Notes: a model not told the origin generated them from the sequence alone. A stretch of 64,000 nt of DNA from Rasiella rasia (GCF_011044175.1 NZ_CP049057.1:2681501-2745500); one strand, 5' to 3'. Counted from the stretch's first letter, positions 9,164 to 17,813 are shown. Numbers and translations are program-made.

Positions 9164-9724
9164 ATGACTCGTAAGCAAGAAATAATTCAGGTAGCTGCAT
9201 CTCTTTTCAAAGAAAAAGGGTACAGTGCTGTTTCTATGCGAGACATCGCACAAGCCATGAATATAAAGGCCGCGAGCTTGTATAATCATATTGATGGTAA
9301 ACAAGAAATCTTGGCAACTTTAATCGTTGAGGTAGCAATAGAATTCACGCAGGCTATGAATCAGGTTATATCTGAACGTATTTCAGCCATAGAGAAGATT
9401 GAAAAAATTATCGGATTTCATATCGACATTACAGTAAACTATGCCGAAAACATCGCAGCTCTCAACAACGATTGGATGCATTTGGAAGGAGAAGAACGAA
9501 ATAGCGTGGTCAAGATGCGAGAAGAATACGAAGAAAATTTCCGCAGTATTATTAAAACAGGAATAAAAGAGGGAACTATAAAAGCGCATCATCCAGAAGT
9601 GCTACTTTTTTCAATTCTTTCTACACTAAGAACCTTGTATCTCTGGAATGAGAAGCGAGGTAAAATGGATGTAAACATCCTAAAAAAAGACATGGTAACT
9701 ACCTTAATTTATGGCATTGTATAA
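9164..9724 (+). CDS. paaR: TetR-family transcriptional regulator, likely PaaR-type
   Basis: The protein has 186 residues with an N-terminal TetR helix-turn-helix (residues about 7-55; SMRDIAQAMNIKAASLYNHI is the recognition region) and an all-helical ligand domain. It sits directly upstream of the phenylacetate operon. An 18-base perfect inverted repeat overlaps the promoter in the gap before paaE. In several bacteria PaaR is a TetR repressor released by phenylacetyl-CoA; that role here is inferred from position and the operator. It could be co-transcribed with paaE from its own upstream promoter, but the internal promoter argues for separate control. Confidence 0.8.
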   Translation: MTRKQEIIQVAASLFKEKGYSAVSMRDIAQAMNIKAASLYNHIDGKQEILATLIVEVAIEFTQAMNQVISERISAIEKIEKIIGFHIDITVNYAENIAALNNDWMHLEGEERNSVVKMREEYEENFRSIIKTGIKEGTIKAHHPEVLLFSILSTLRTLYLWNEKRGKMDVNILKKDMVTTLIYGIV

Positions 9725-9750
9725 GGCTATAGGCAGGCAATGTTAAAGGG

Positions 9751-9782
9751 TTTGTAAATCTAACTAACAATCGTTAGTTTTG
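9751..9782 (+). promoter_or_regulatory. Promoter of the paa operon
   Basis: TTTG at 9751-9754 (-33 element) and TAGTTTTG at 9775-9782 (TAnnTTTG -7 element) are separated by 20 bases, the classical Bacteroidota sigma-ABfr arrangement. The predicted transcript starts about 20 bases before the paaE start codon. Confidence 0.75.
9762..9779. promoter_or_regulatory. TetR-type operator overlapping the paa promoter
   Basis: AACTAAC and GTTAGTT form a perfect 7-base inverted repeat around the spacer AATC. The site lies between the -33 and -7 elements and covers the first half of the -7 box, so binding would block RNA polymerase. The adjacent TetR-family gene is the obvious candidate binder. Confidence 0.75.
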
Positions 9783-9808
9783 TAATACTTAACGTAAAAA
9801 CTCAGCGC

Positions 9809-10882
9809 GTGGCGAATTTTCATAATTTACGAGTGAAGAACATTTACAAAGAGACAGAAGATTGTTCTGTGCTAACGTTCGAGGTGCCTTCGGAAATATC
9901 TGAAGCATTTCATTTTCGTCAAGGCCAACACCTCACGTTAAAAGCCGATATAAATGGAGAAGACGTACGCAGATCTTATAGCTTGTGCTCAAGTCCAACC
10001 GATGGTGAGTGGAAGGTGGCAGTAAAGAAAATATTGGGAGGAAAATTTTCAACCTATGTTAATGATGTATTACAATCGGGAGATGTTCTCGAGGTAATGG
10101 AGCCTAGCGGGACTTTTGGAGTAGAAGTTGCACCAAATAAAGCCAAAAACTATCTTTTCTTCGCAGCAGGAAGTGGTATTACTCCAGTTTTATCTATGAT
10201 TAAATCGCATTTAGCTGCCGAAACCCAAGCAACTTGCAAGTTGTTTTATGTGAATAAGACAGCAAAATCAATTATCTTTAAAGAAGAATTAGAACAGCTT
10301 CGTAACCAGTACTTTGGAAGACTAGAGATTTACTATTTCTTAACCAAAGAACGTCGAGATATCGAACTTTTTAATGGTCGTTTTAACGACGAAAAGATGG
10401 AGGTGCTCACTAAAACTTTTATCGACATTCCAGATACAAGTGAAGTGTTTTTATGTGGACCAGAAAAAATGGTCAACTACGTATCTGCCTATTTAATTGC
10501 CGCAGGCCTGCCTAAAGAGTTAGTGCATTTCGAGTTGTTTGTAACAGGACTTTCAGAAGAAGATATTGCCCGCCAAGAGCGCTTGGCACAGCAAAATGTA
10601 GAAGGAACCGAAGTGGTAATAGTAGATGGAGGTAAAGAATTTCAATTTACCATGACAAAAGAATACGATAATATTCTTGATGCCGCACTTGGAGCAGGGG
10701 CAGATTTACCCTTTGCCTGTAAAGGCGGTGTTTGTAGCACTTGTAAATGTGAAGTTGTTGAAGGCGCCGTAGAGATGAAAATTAATTATGCTTTAGACGA
10801 TAAAGAAGTTGCACAAAACTTAGTACTTAGTTGCCAAGCAGTGCCAACAACAGATAAGGTTAAAGTAGATTTTGACGTATAG
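9809..10882 (+). CDS. paaE: 1,2-phenylacetyl-CoA epoxidase reductase subunit PaaE
   Basis: The protein delivers electrons from NAD(P)H to the diiron epoxidase. Domains in order: FAD-binding barrel (about 1-105, with RRSYSLCSSP), NAD(P)-binding domain (about 112-245, with GSGITPVLSM and FLCGPEKM), and a plant-type [2Fe-2S] ferredoxin domain whose cluster ligands are Cys304, Cys309, Cys312 and Cys342. The start is GTG at 9809; no ATG fits in frame upstream, and the distance to the -7 box is sensible. Here paaE is the first operon gene, unlike the E. coli order paaABCDE. The length (357) is usual for the family. Confidence 0.95.
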   Translation: MANFHNLRVKNIYKETEDCSVLTFEVPSEISEAFHFRQGQHLTLKADINGEDVRRSYSLCSSPTDGEWKVAVKKILGGKFSTYVNDVLQSGDVLEVMEPSGTFGVEVAPNKAKNYLFFAAGSGITPVLSMIKSHLAAETQATCKLFYVNKTAKSIIFKEELEQLRNQYFGRLEIYYFLTKERRDIELFNGRFNDEKMEVLTKTFIDIPDTSEVFLCGPEKMVNYVSAYLIAAGLPKELVHFELFVTGLSEEDIARQERLAQQNVEGTEVVIVDGGKEFQFTMTKEYDNILDAALGAGADLPFACKGGVCSTCKCEVVEGAVEMKINYALDDKEVAQNLVLSCQAVPTTDKVKVDFDV

Positions 10883-10924
10883 AAGACAGCTTACGCAATA
10901 GTGTTTAGCTTAAAGTAAAAAATT

Positions 10925-11881
10925 ATGAGTGATAAAGAAATTAAAAGCCTAGAAGCAATTTTTGAAGCCCGTATTGCACGTGACGAAAAGATTGAACCAA
11001 AAGATTGGATGCCAGAGAAGTATAGAAAGACACATATTCGTCAGATTTCTCAACATGCACACTCCGAAATCGTAGGAATGCTACCTGAAGGAAATTGGAT
11101 TTCTCGAGCACCTTCATTAAGACGAAAAGCGGCTTTATTGGCAAAAGTACAGGATGAAGCAGGTCATGGACTTTACCTATACGCTGCTTGCGAAACCTTA
11201 GGTGTTTCTAGAGACGAACTGTACGATCAACTGCATTCTGGCAAAGCAAAATATTCGTCCATTTTCAATTACCCAACCGTTACTTGGGCAGATATGGGCG
11301 CCATAGGCTGGTTAGTAGACGGTGCCGCAATTATTAATCAAGTGCCATTATGTAACACTTCTTTTGGTCCATATGCTAGAGCAATGGTGCGAGTATGTAA
11401 AGAAGAAAGTTTTCACCAGCGTCAAGGCTTTGAAATAATGCTAAAGCTATGCAACGGAACACCAGAGCAAAAGGAAATGGCGCAAGACGCACTCAATAGA
11501 TGGTGGTGGCCTAGCTTGATGATGCTCGGACCTACAGATGCAGAATCCATTCACACAGAACAATCTATGAAGTGGAAACTGAAAAGAAAAACCAATGACG
11601 AACTACGTCAGCAATTTATAGATCAAACAGTACCGCAAGCAGATTTACTCGGAATTACAGTGCCAGATCCAGATTTAAAATGGAATGAAGAAACAGGACA
11701 CTACGATTTCGGTGAAATTAATTGGGATGAGTTTTGGCAGGTGGTGAAAGGACATGGCCCGTGTAACAAGAAAAGAATGAAAGATCGCGTAAATGCTTGG
11801 GAAAATGGTGCTTGGGTGCGCGATGCTGCCATGGCATATGCAGAGAAGAACGAGAAAAGAAAACTTAAAGAAGCAATCTAA
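10925..11881 (+). CDS. paaA: 1,2-phenylacetyl-CoA epoxidase catalytic subunit PaaA
   Basis: This ferritin-like diiron oxygenase subunit epoxidises the ring of phenylacetyl-CoA. Metal-ligand motifs are visible: Glu48 in [20 protein letters not shown] (Glu78, His81), and the second-helix pair KEESFH (Glu160/161, His164). The length (318) matches the family. It precedes paaB by four bases and forms the catalytic core with PaaC, with PaaB as bridging subunit. Confidence 0.96.
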   Translation: MSDKEIKSLEAIFEARIARDEKIEPKDWMPEKYRKTHIRQISQHAHSEIVGMLPEGNWISRAPSLRRKAALLAKVQDEAGHGLYLYAACETLGVSRDELYDQLHSGKAKYSSIFNYPTVTWADMGAIGWLVDGAAIINQVPLCNTSFGPYARAMVRVCKEESFHQRQGFEIMLKLCNGTPEQKEMAQDALNRWWWPSLMMLGPTDAESIHTEQSMKWKLKRKTNDELRQQFIDQTVPQADLLGITVPDPDLKWNEETGHYDFGEINWDEFWQVVKGHGPCNKKRMKDRVNAWENGAWVRDAAMAYAEKNEKRKLKEAI

Positions 11882-11885
11882 AATT

Positions 11886-12170
11886 ATGAGTAAGAATTGG
11901 CCCTTATGGGAAATATTTGTACGAAGTAAAAATGGTCTAGAACATCGCCATTTTGGAAGTTTGCACGCGTCAGATGCGGCTATGGCACTAGAAAATGCAC
12001 GCGATGTCTACACGCGTAGAAGTGAAGGTGTTAGCATTTGGGTAGTAGAAAGTAAGCATATTACAGCTAGCAACCCCGCAGATAATGGGGAGCTTTTTGA
12101 ACCTGCTCAGGATAAAGTATACCGTCACCCAACGTTCTACGACCTGCCAGACGAAGTGAAACATATGTAA
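11886..12170 (+). CDS. paaB: 1,2-phenylacetyl-CoA epoxidase subunit PaaB
   Basis: PaaB is a small (94 aa) structural subunit. It starts with SKNWPLWEIFVRSKNGLEHR, carries the conserved HxGSLHA-type stretch and DARDVYTRR-like segment, and ends with the PTFYDLPDEVKHM tail. The ATG at 11886, four bases after the paaA stop, is chosen over an in-frame ATG 93 bases upstream that would run deep into paaA. The protein lacks metal ligands and bridges PaaAC heterodimers in characterised complexes. Confidence 0.95.
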   Translation: MSKNWPLWEIFVRSKNGLEHRHFGSLHASDAAMALENARDVYTRRSEGVSIWVVESKHITASNPADNGELFEPAQDKVYRHPTFYDLPDEVKHM

Positions 12171-12178
12171 ATGTAACT

Positions 12179-12219
12179 TGTTTGTCTCTTTACACCCAGT
12201 CTAAAGTTTTAGACAAACA
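12179..12219 (+). repeat. Nested inverted repeats in the paaB-paaC gap
   Basis: TGTTTGTCT (12179-12187) pairs with AGACAAACA (12211-12219). Inside it, GTCTAAA-GT-TTTAGAC (12199-12214) is a near-perfect palindrome sharing bases with the outer arm. The two pairings are mutually exclusive, so this could be an RNA switch, a processing hairpin or a protein site. No T run follows, so it is not a standard terminator. Confidence 0.5.
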
Positions 12220-12233
12220 CAGCACAATTTTGA

Positions 12234-12989
12234 ATGAAAAATCAACATCTTTTCAACTACATCATCTCCATCGCAGATAACAGCCTAATTCTAGGTCAAC
12301 GTTTGGGAGAACTCTGTGGCCATGGCCCAACACTAGAAACCGACATTGCAGGTACGAACATTGCACTAGACCTTATCGGTCAGACCCGAAATTACTATCA
12401 GTACGCAGCAAAGATTCAAGGAGGAGGAAAAACCGAAGACGACATCGCTTTCTTGCGCCTTGAAAAAGAATACAAAAATGTATTGTTGGTAGAACAACCC
12501 AATACACACTTCGGGTACGTAATGGGACGCCAGTTTTTGTTCGATGTGTTTCACCTTTTATTTATGAACCAACTTATGCAAAGTAAAGACGACACCTTAG
12601 CTGCAATAGCAAAAAAAGGAGTAAAAGAGGTGAGCTATCACAAACGATTTTCTAGCGATTGGATCAAACGATTGGGAGATGGAACGCCAGAGAGCAATGC
12701 CAAAATGCAAGAAGCAATAAATGATCTATGGGCTTATACAGACGAGCTTTTCGACCAAACAGAAGCAGATAAAGCCATGGCTTCTGAAGGAATTGCCGTA
12801 GACACCACAAAATTAAAAGAATCCTATTATAAGGAAGTTTCCGAAGTCCTAGAAGAAGCAAAACTCACGGTGCCAGAGCGCAAATATTTCACCCGCGGAG
12901 GGAAAAAAGGAGTGCATAGCGAATACATGGGTTATATTTTAACAGAGCTGCAATACATGCAACGTACCTACCCAAATATGGAGTGGTAA
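12234..12989 (+). CDS. paaC: 1,2-phenylacetyl-CoA epoxidase structural subunit PaaC
   Basis: A ferritin-like subunit of 251 residues that pairs with PaaA. It shows the family features: LGQRLGELCGHGPTLETDIA near the N terminus, the QYAAKIQGGGKTEDDIAFLR segment and SSDWIKRLGDGTPES. The C-terminal MGYILTELQYMQRTYPN is typical. PaaC generally has a degenerate metal site and a scaffolding role. It is separated from paaB by 63 bases containing an inverted repeat and from paaD by 12 bases. Confidence 0.95.
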   Translation: MKNQHLFNYIISIADNSLILGQRLGELCGHGPTLETDIAGTNIALDLIGQTRNYYQYAAKIQGGGKTEDDIAFLRLEKEYKNVLLVEQPNTHFGYVMGRQFLFDVFHLLFMNQLMQSKDDTLAAIAKKGVKEVSYHKRFSSDWIKRLGDGTPESNAKMQEAINDLWAYTDELFDQTEADKAMASEGIAVDTTKLKESYYKEVSEVLEEAKLTVPERKYFTRGGKKGVHSEYMGYILTELQYMQRTYPNMEW

Positions 12990-13001
12990 CCAGTCTAAAA
13001 C

Positions 13002-13502
13002 GTGACTATAGCTCAGGCAAATATCGACGCACATCTTATTCCAGTCTTGGAGCAAGTAAGTGATCCCGAAATTCCAGTGCTTACGGTTCTCGACTTAGGC
13101 GTAATTAGAGAAGCCGTAGAAGTGGCTGGTGTTGTACAAATAAAACTTACGCCAACCTATAGTGGTTGCCCAGCAATGGATGTTATAGGAGATGACTTAA
13201 AAGCAGCCTTTGCTGAAATTGGAAAAGATGTAGCGGTAGAACTAGTGCTAGCACCTGCATGGAGTACCGACTGGATTAGTGAAGCGGGATTGCGAAAGAT
13301 GGAAGAATACGGCATCGCAAGACCCTTATCTGAAACAGCAGACAAAGAGGTCCTGCTCGGAAATAAAAAATTAGTAAAATGCACCAATTGTGGTAGTACA
13401 AATACCCACATGGCGAGTCAGTTTGGCGCTACGGCATGTAAAGCATTGTTTAAATGTGATGACTGTCAAGAGCCATTCGACTATTTTAAATGTTTAAAAT
13501 AA
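13002..13502 (+). CDS. paaD: 1,2-phenylacetyl-CoA epoxidase maturation factor PaaD
   Basis: The N-terminal MIP18/DUF59 domain has DPEIPVLTVLDLGVIR and PTYSGCPAMDVI. The C-terminal zinc-ribbon-like part has paired cysteines CTNC and CDDC and ends in CLK. PaaD is thought to help assemble or mature the metal centres of the epoxidase. The start is GTG at 13002, with no better ATG nearby. Its length (166) is usual. It is the last gene of the first block, and a REP-like hairpin element begins three bases after its stop. Confidence 0.93.
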   Translation: MTIAQANIDAHLIPVLEQVSDPEIPVLTVLDLGVIREAVEVAGVVQIKLTPTYSGCPAMDVIGDDLKAAFAEIGKDVAVELVLAPAWSTDWISEAGLRKMEEYGIARPLSETADKEVLLGNKKLVKCTNCGSTNTHMASQFGATACKALFKCDDCQEPFDYFKCLK

Positions 13503-13505
13503 TTT

Positions 13506-13600
13506 GGGCGTTCTCTATAGTACTCACTTCGCACGCCTCAGTGAGTACCAAAGAGCCGGGCTTTCGGTGGTACACGGTACCTTACCTCAATCCCTAACGC
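13506..13600. repeat. REP-like intergenic palindromic element, copy 1
   Basis: The element runs from GGGCGTT to CTAACGC, whose ends are mutually complementary. Inside are an 8-base perfect inverted repeat (GTACTCAC/GTGAGTAC) and a second stem around GGTAC/GTACC. The blocks GGGCGTT, GGGCTTTCGG and CCTCAATCCCTAACGC recur in the element at 17813-17899. Its GC content is higher than that of neighbouring gaps. Confidence 0.7.
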
Positions 13601-13642
13601 AGAATTAGTATACAAATAAATTGCCCTAAAAGGGATTATAAT

Positions 13643-14422
13643 ATGAGCAGTATAACAACACAAATAGAGCAAGGTGTAGCGACCATAACACTAAATAGAC
13701 CAGAAGTGTTTAATAGTTTTAATCGCGAAATGGCGCTTGCACTTCAAAGAGAGCTAGACACCTGCCAGTCAGATAACAATGTAAGAGCGATTGTGCTAAC
13801 GGGAGCAGGAAAGGCGTTTTGCGCTGGCCAAGACTTAAAAGAGGTGACCTCTCCCGAATTAAACCCTGGTTTTAAAAAAATTCTGGAAGAACACTACAAC
13901 CCAATTATCACGCGTATTAGAGCTATTGAAAAACCCATAATAGCCGCTGTGAATGGAGTAGCTGCAGGAGCAGGAGCAAATATTGCCTTGGCATGTGACA
14001 TAGTTGTAGCGCATGAAAAAGTAAGTTTTATACAAGCATTTAGTAAAATAGGCTTAATCCCAGATAGCGGCGGGACATTCTTCCTGCCACGATTAATCGG
14101 ATTTCAAAAAGCGTCGGCACTCATGCTGTTGGGCGATAAAGTTTCTGCAGAGCAGGCAGAACAGTTAGGAATGATTTATAAAGTTATTCCTTCAGAAATT
14201 TTTGAAGGAGAAGTAATGGCACTAGCAAAACACATGGCACAAATGCCTACCAAAGCATTAGGAATGACCAAAAGACTATTAAATATCACAATGACAAATT
14301 CGTTAGAAGAGCAGCTAGAGCTGGAAGGTAAATTGCAAATCGAAGCAGCTCAAAGTAACGATTATAAAGAAGGGGTGACCGCTTTTGTAGAAAAAAGGAA
14401 ACCAAATTTTATAGGAAATTAA
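13643..14422 (+). CDS. paaG: 1,2-epoxyphenylacetyl-CoA isomerase PaaG
   Basis: This crotonase-fold protein (259 aa) converts the epoxide to oxepin-CoA and can also shift the double bond of later intermediates. The oxyanion-hole motif is CAGQDLKE followed by NGVAAGAGANIALACDI. The PaaG-specific catalytic Asp lies in GLIPDSGGT, and the first Glu of hydratases is absent (Asn), as in E. coli PaaG. It starts the second block of the operon after the REP-like element and is followed 78 bases later by paaH. Confidence 0.92.
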   Translation: MSSITTQIEQGVATITLNRPEVFNSFNREMALALQRELDTCQSDNNVRAIVLTGAGKAFCAGQDLKEVTSPELNPGFKKILEEHYNPIITRIRAIEKPIIAAVNGVAAGAGANIALACDIVVAHEKVSFIQAFSKIGLIPDSGGTFFLPRLIGFQKASALMLLGDKVSAEQAEQLGMIYKVIPSEIFEGEVMALAKHMAQMPTKALGMTKRLLNITMTNSLEEQLELEGKLQIEAAQSNDYKEGVTAFVEKRKPNFIGN

Positions 14423-14500
14423 TTAGACAAGCCACTTCTAGCGCCTAGCAAAACATATAGCTGGATAGCAATAGAGGTTAATTCAATAGATCTAACACAA

Positions 14501-15676
14501 ATGACAATAAAAAATATAGGTGTAATTGGAGCAGGAACCATGGGTTCTGGGATTGCGCAAGTAGCGGCAACTGCTGGTTGTGAGGTAAAACTATTCGATT
14601 TAAATCAAGCCGCCTTAGATACCGCAAAAGCAAGTCTGGAAAAAATAATGAATCGATTGGTTGAAAAAGGCCGTATTAATACAGACGAAAAAACGAGAAT
14701 ACAGGCTAATATTACCTACGTAAACTCGTTACACGAACTCGCCGATAGTAATATGACAATTGAAGCTATTGTAGAAAACTTAGAGATAAAGAAAAAGGTC
14801 TTTCAAGAATTAGAAGGGTATGTAGATGAGCAATGCATTATCGCATCCAATACTTCTTCACTTTCAATTGCCTCTATAGCTTCTTCACTTAAAAAACCTG
14901 AACGTTGTGTGGGGATTCATTTTTTTAATCCAGCTCCACTAATGAAGTTGGTTGAAGTAATTCCAGCAATCCAGACTAGTACAGAAACGCTTAAAATTTC
15001 CGAAGAAACCATACAAAGTTGGGGTAAGACAGTTGCCATAGCCAAAGACACTCCAGGTTTTATCGTAAACCGAGTAGCACGCCCCTTTTACGGAGAAGCA
15101 TTGCGAATTTACGAAGAAGGAATTGCCAACTTTGCAACCATAGACCACGCCATGAAAACTGTTGGCGGATTTAGAATGGGACCCTTCGAGTTAATGGATT
15201 TTATAGGTAATGATGTAAACTATACAGTTACAGAAACCGTGTTTTCAGCATTTTATTTCGATCCGCGCTATAAACCGGCATTCACTCAAAAGCGCTTTTC
15301 GGAAGCAGGGTATTTAGGAAGAAAATCTGGGAAAGGTTACTATACCTACAATGAAAAAGGTCAGGTAGTTGCTAATGAAGCCAACATATCTAACGACGCA
15401 ACATTATTACAAAATATCTTTGAACGCATCTTGGTAATGCTAATTAACGAAGCCGCAGACGCCCTGTTTTTAAATATCGCCAATGCCGAGGCTATAGACA
15501 ATGCTATGACTAAAGGCGTAAACTATCCAAAAGGACTCTTAACTTGGGCAGACGAAAAAGGAATTGATTGGTGTGTTCAAAAAATAGACGAATTATATGA
15601 TGAATATCACGAAGATCGTTACAGATGTTCTCCTTTGCTTAGAAAAATGAAGAAACAAAATAAAACCTTCTTTTAA
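14501..15676 (+). CDS. paaH: 3-hydroxyacyl-CoA dehydrogenase PaaH
   Basis: An N-terminal Rossmann domain has GVIGAGTMGSGIAQVAA, and the catalytic His lies in CVGIHFFNPAPLMKLVEVI. The GFIVNRVARPFYGEA segment leads to the C-terminal dimerisation domain, including GPFELMDFIGNDVNYTV. It oxidises 3-hydroxyadipyl-CoA to 3-oxoadipyl-CoA with NAD+. At 391 residues it is longer than a single-domain form (about 280) and shorter than E. coli PaaH (475), with a C-terminal extra segment containing RYRCSPLLRKM. Its stop overlaps the paaI start by one base. Confidence 0.9.
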   Translation: MTIKNIGVIGAGTMGSGIAQVAATAGCEVKLFDLNQAALDTAKASLEKIMNRLVEKGRINTDEKTRIQANITYVNSLHELADSNMTIEAIVENLEIKKKVFQELEGYVDEQCIIASNTSSLSIASIASSLKKPERCVGIHFFNPAPLMKLVEVIPAIQTSTETLKISEETIQSWGKTVAIAKDTPGFIVNRVARPFYGEALRIYEEGIANFATIDHAMKTVGGFRMGPFELMDFIGNDVNYTVTETVFSAFYFDPRYKPAFTQKRFSEAGYLGRKSGKGYYTYNEKGQVVANEANISNDATLLQNIFERILVMLINEAADALFLNIANAEAIDNAMTKGVNYPKGLLTWADEKGIDWCVQKIDELYDEYHEDRYRCSPLLRKMKKQNKTFF

Positions 15677-16083
15677 TGAAAGACGAACAAATACCATATA
15701 AAATGCTCTCGCAAGATGCCTATAGCAAATGGTTAGGTATCGAAATTTTGGAGTGCAAAGTCGGTCATGTAAAAGTAGGAATGACAGTGCGTAAAGAAAT
15801 GCTAAATAGCATGAACAAAGCCCACGGGGGTATTACCTATTCTTTGGCAGATACTGCCTTCGGATTTACAGCAAATACGCACGGAAAGTACGCTGTTTCT
15901 ATAGAAACGAGCATTAATCATATAGAGGCGTTAAACGAGGGCGATTATATTACAGCACATGCCACTGTAGACCTTCAGAAAACTAAAGTTGGTTTTAATG
16001 TGGTAGAGGTTAAGCGAGACAACCAATTGGTGGCACTTTTTAAGGGTGTGGTATACCGTACATCAAAAGATTGGACAGAATAA
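15676..16083 (+). CDS. paaI: Phenylacetyl-CoA thioesterase PaaI (hotdog fold)
   Basis: A 135-residue hotdog thioesterase with the PaaI/4HBT signature HGGITYSLADTAFGFTAN, where Asp59 aligns with the catalytic Asp. The following VSIETSINH and GDYITAHATV segments are usual. It is thought to rescue CoA from stalled ring-CoA intermediates. TAATG overlap with paaH indicates translational coupling, and six bases separate it from the following unknown gene. Confidence 0.93.
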   Translation: MKDEQIPYKMLSQDAYSKWLGIEILECKVGHVKVGMTVRKEMLNSMNKAHGGITYSLADTAFGFTANTHGKYAVSIETSINHIEALNEGDYITAHATVDLQKTKVGFNVVEVKRDNQLVALFKGVVYRTSKDWTE

Positions 16084-16089
16084 TAGGCT

Positions 16090-16602
16090 ATGAGAGCAAA
16101 AGCATTGTTAGGAATTTTATTGATAATCTGTACATTCAGCTTTGGTCAAGACATAGACGAAGTTGAGGTGGAGATTGAAGAAGAAATAGAAGAGGTGGCT
16201 GCTAACGAGATCATTGTTTTTATTACAGTTGCCACAGATTTGTATCCAAAAACATACCCAGCACCACACGATAATGGGTATTGGTCAGAAGATGGGAAAG
16301 CATTTTTAAAAGCTACATACAGATCTAACTCCTATACCGATTTTAAAGAATATATAAATACTGAGATTTCGGGAATAAAGACCATAGAATCTAAAGAAAT
16401 TGAACTTGGCGGACTGCAATTTATGTATAAAAAAATGGAACAAGACAGAGCGGGTGAACTCGTGGAGATTGTTTCATATATTAAAAAGAATAATGAAACC
16501 AGTGTACTAGAAGTAGGCGGATTTTTCCCAAAAGGAACGGAGTCAACATACAAATCGGCTATTGAAAACGCGGCGATTTCAGCAAAACTTATAAAAGAAT
16601 GA
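16090..16602 (+). CDS. Unknown secreted protein inside the paa operon
   Basis: The 170-residue product has a clear signal peptide (about 1-19, ending TFSFGQ) followed by an acidic stretch rich in Glu and Val and an alpha/beta region (about 40-165) with ISGIKTIESKEIELGG and SYIKKNNETSVLEVGGF. I recognise no family. It lies six bases after paaI, and its stop overlaps the paaJ start by four bases (ATGA), so it is translated as part of the paa unit. A periplasmic or exported protein here is unexpected, since all other steps are cytoplasmic. Confidence 0.8.
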   Translation: MRAKALLGILLIICTFSFGQDIDEVEVEIEEEIEEVAANEIIVFITVATDLYPKTYPAPHDNGYWSEDGKAFLKATYRSNSYTDFKEYINTEISGIKTIESKEIELGGLQFMYKKMEQDRAGELVEIVSYIKKNNETSVLEVGGFFPKGTESTYKSAIENAAISAKLIKE

Positions 16603-17813
16603 AACAAGCATATATTATAGATGGAGTGCGAACTCCAATTGGAAGCTACAAAGGAACCCTAAGCGCAGTACGAACAGACGATTTAGGCGCGCACGTTATA
16701 AGGGAAGTGGTAGAGAAAAATCCTAACATTCCAAAAGATGCCTACGACGATGTGATTATGGGGTGTGCCAATCAAGCTGGAGAAGACAACCGAAATGTTG
16801 CACGTATGTCATTGTTATTAGCAGGACTGCCATTTACAGTGCCTGGCGAAACAGTAAACAGATTATGTAGTAGTGGCCTCTCAGCAATTATCCACGCCAA
16901 CAGAGCAATTAAAGCTGGTGATGGTGACATTTTTATCGCTGGAGGAGTGGAGAATATGACACGCGGGCCTTACGTAATAGCAAAACCTTCTAGCGCCTTC
17001 GGAAACGATAGTAAGATGTACGATTCTTCTTTTGGATGGCGTTTTGTAAATCCAAAAATGCAAGAGCTGTACGGGACAGACGGCATGGGAAATACCGCCG
17101 AAAACTTAGTAGAGAAATACAATATTTCGCGAGAAGATCAAGATGCATTTGCATACCATAGCCAAATGAAAGCTTCAAAAGCACAGCAAAATGGAAGACT
17201 GGCAAAAGAAATAGCTCCGGTTTCCATTCCGCAGCGAAAGAAAGATCCTATTGTGTTTGCGCAAGACGAATTTATAAAACCAGGTACTACCAAAGAAATT
17301 CTTGCAAAATTACGACCCGCCTTTAAAAAAGAAGGAGGTAGCGTTACTGCAGGAAATGCTTCAGGGCTCAACGATGGCGCGGCGGCTACCATAATTGCTT
17401 CAGAAGATGCAGTAAAGAAATACAACTTAAATGCGCTAGCTCGCATCGTGAGCTCGGCTGTTGTAGGTGTAGAACCTAGAATTATGGGTATTGGTCCAGT
17501 AGAAGCGAGTAACAAAGCCCTGCAAAAGGCTGGACTTACCATGGCAGATATGGACGTAATTGAATTAAACGAGGCTTTTGCGTCGCAAGCACTTGCCTGT
17601 ATTCGAGCGTGGGGCCTTGATGACAACGACCCAAGGATAAACCCCAATGGGGGCTCTATTGCAATTGGTCATCCTCTCGGAGTTACAGGTGCCAGAATAG
17701 CCTATTCTGCCGCCTTAGAATTACAAGAAACAGCTAAAAAGTATGCGCTAATTACCATGTGTATTGGTGTAGGGCAAGGATATGCAGCAATTATTGAGAA
17801 TGTGAATGTTTAG
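16599..17813 (+). CDS. paaJ: 3-oxoadipyl-CoA thiolase PaaJ
   Basis: A 404-residue thiolase with nucleophile Cys90 in VNRLCSSGLSAI, NEAFASQ, His358 in SIAIGHPLGVTGAR and the second catalytic Cys388 in TMCIGVGQG. The reaction cleaves 3-oxoadipyl-CoA (and the C8 homologue) to succinyl-CoA and acetyl-CoA. General acetyl-CoA acetyltransferase activity cannot be excluded from sequence; operon context decides. It is coupled by a four-base overlap to the preceding unknown gene. The last base of its stop codon is the first base of a REP-like element. Confidence 0.9.
   Translation: MKQAYIIDGVRTPIGSYKGTLSAVRTDDLGAHVIREVVEKNPNIPKDAYDDVIMGCANQAGEDNRNVARMSLLLAGLPFTVPGETVNRLCSSGLSAIIHANRAIKAGDGDIFIAGGVENMTRGPYVIAKPSSAFGNDSKMYDSSFGWRFVNPKMQELYGTDGMGNTAENLVEKYNISREDQDAFAYHSQMKASKAQQNGRLAKEIAPVSIPQRKKDPIVFAQDEFIKPGTTKEILAKLRPAFKKEGGSVTAGNASGLNDGAAATIIASEDAVKKYNLNALARIVSSAVVGVEPRIMGIGPVEASNKALQKAGLTMADMDVIELNEAFASQALACIRAWGLDDNDPRINPNGGSIAIGHPLGVTGARIAYSAALELQETAKKYALITMCIGVGQGYAAIIENVNV

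Noticed and set aside
11793-11885. N-terminal extension of paaB into paaA
   Set aside because: The ATG at 11886 gives the canonical 94-residue PaaB; the upstream segment is out of frame in paaA and does not resemble PaaB.
17138-17647. Open frame of 169 residues opposite paaJ
   Set aside because: It lies entirely antisense to a strongly conserved thiolase, has Ala/Ser-rich composition typical of a shadow frame and no start signal.
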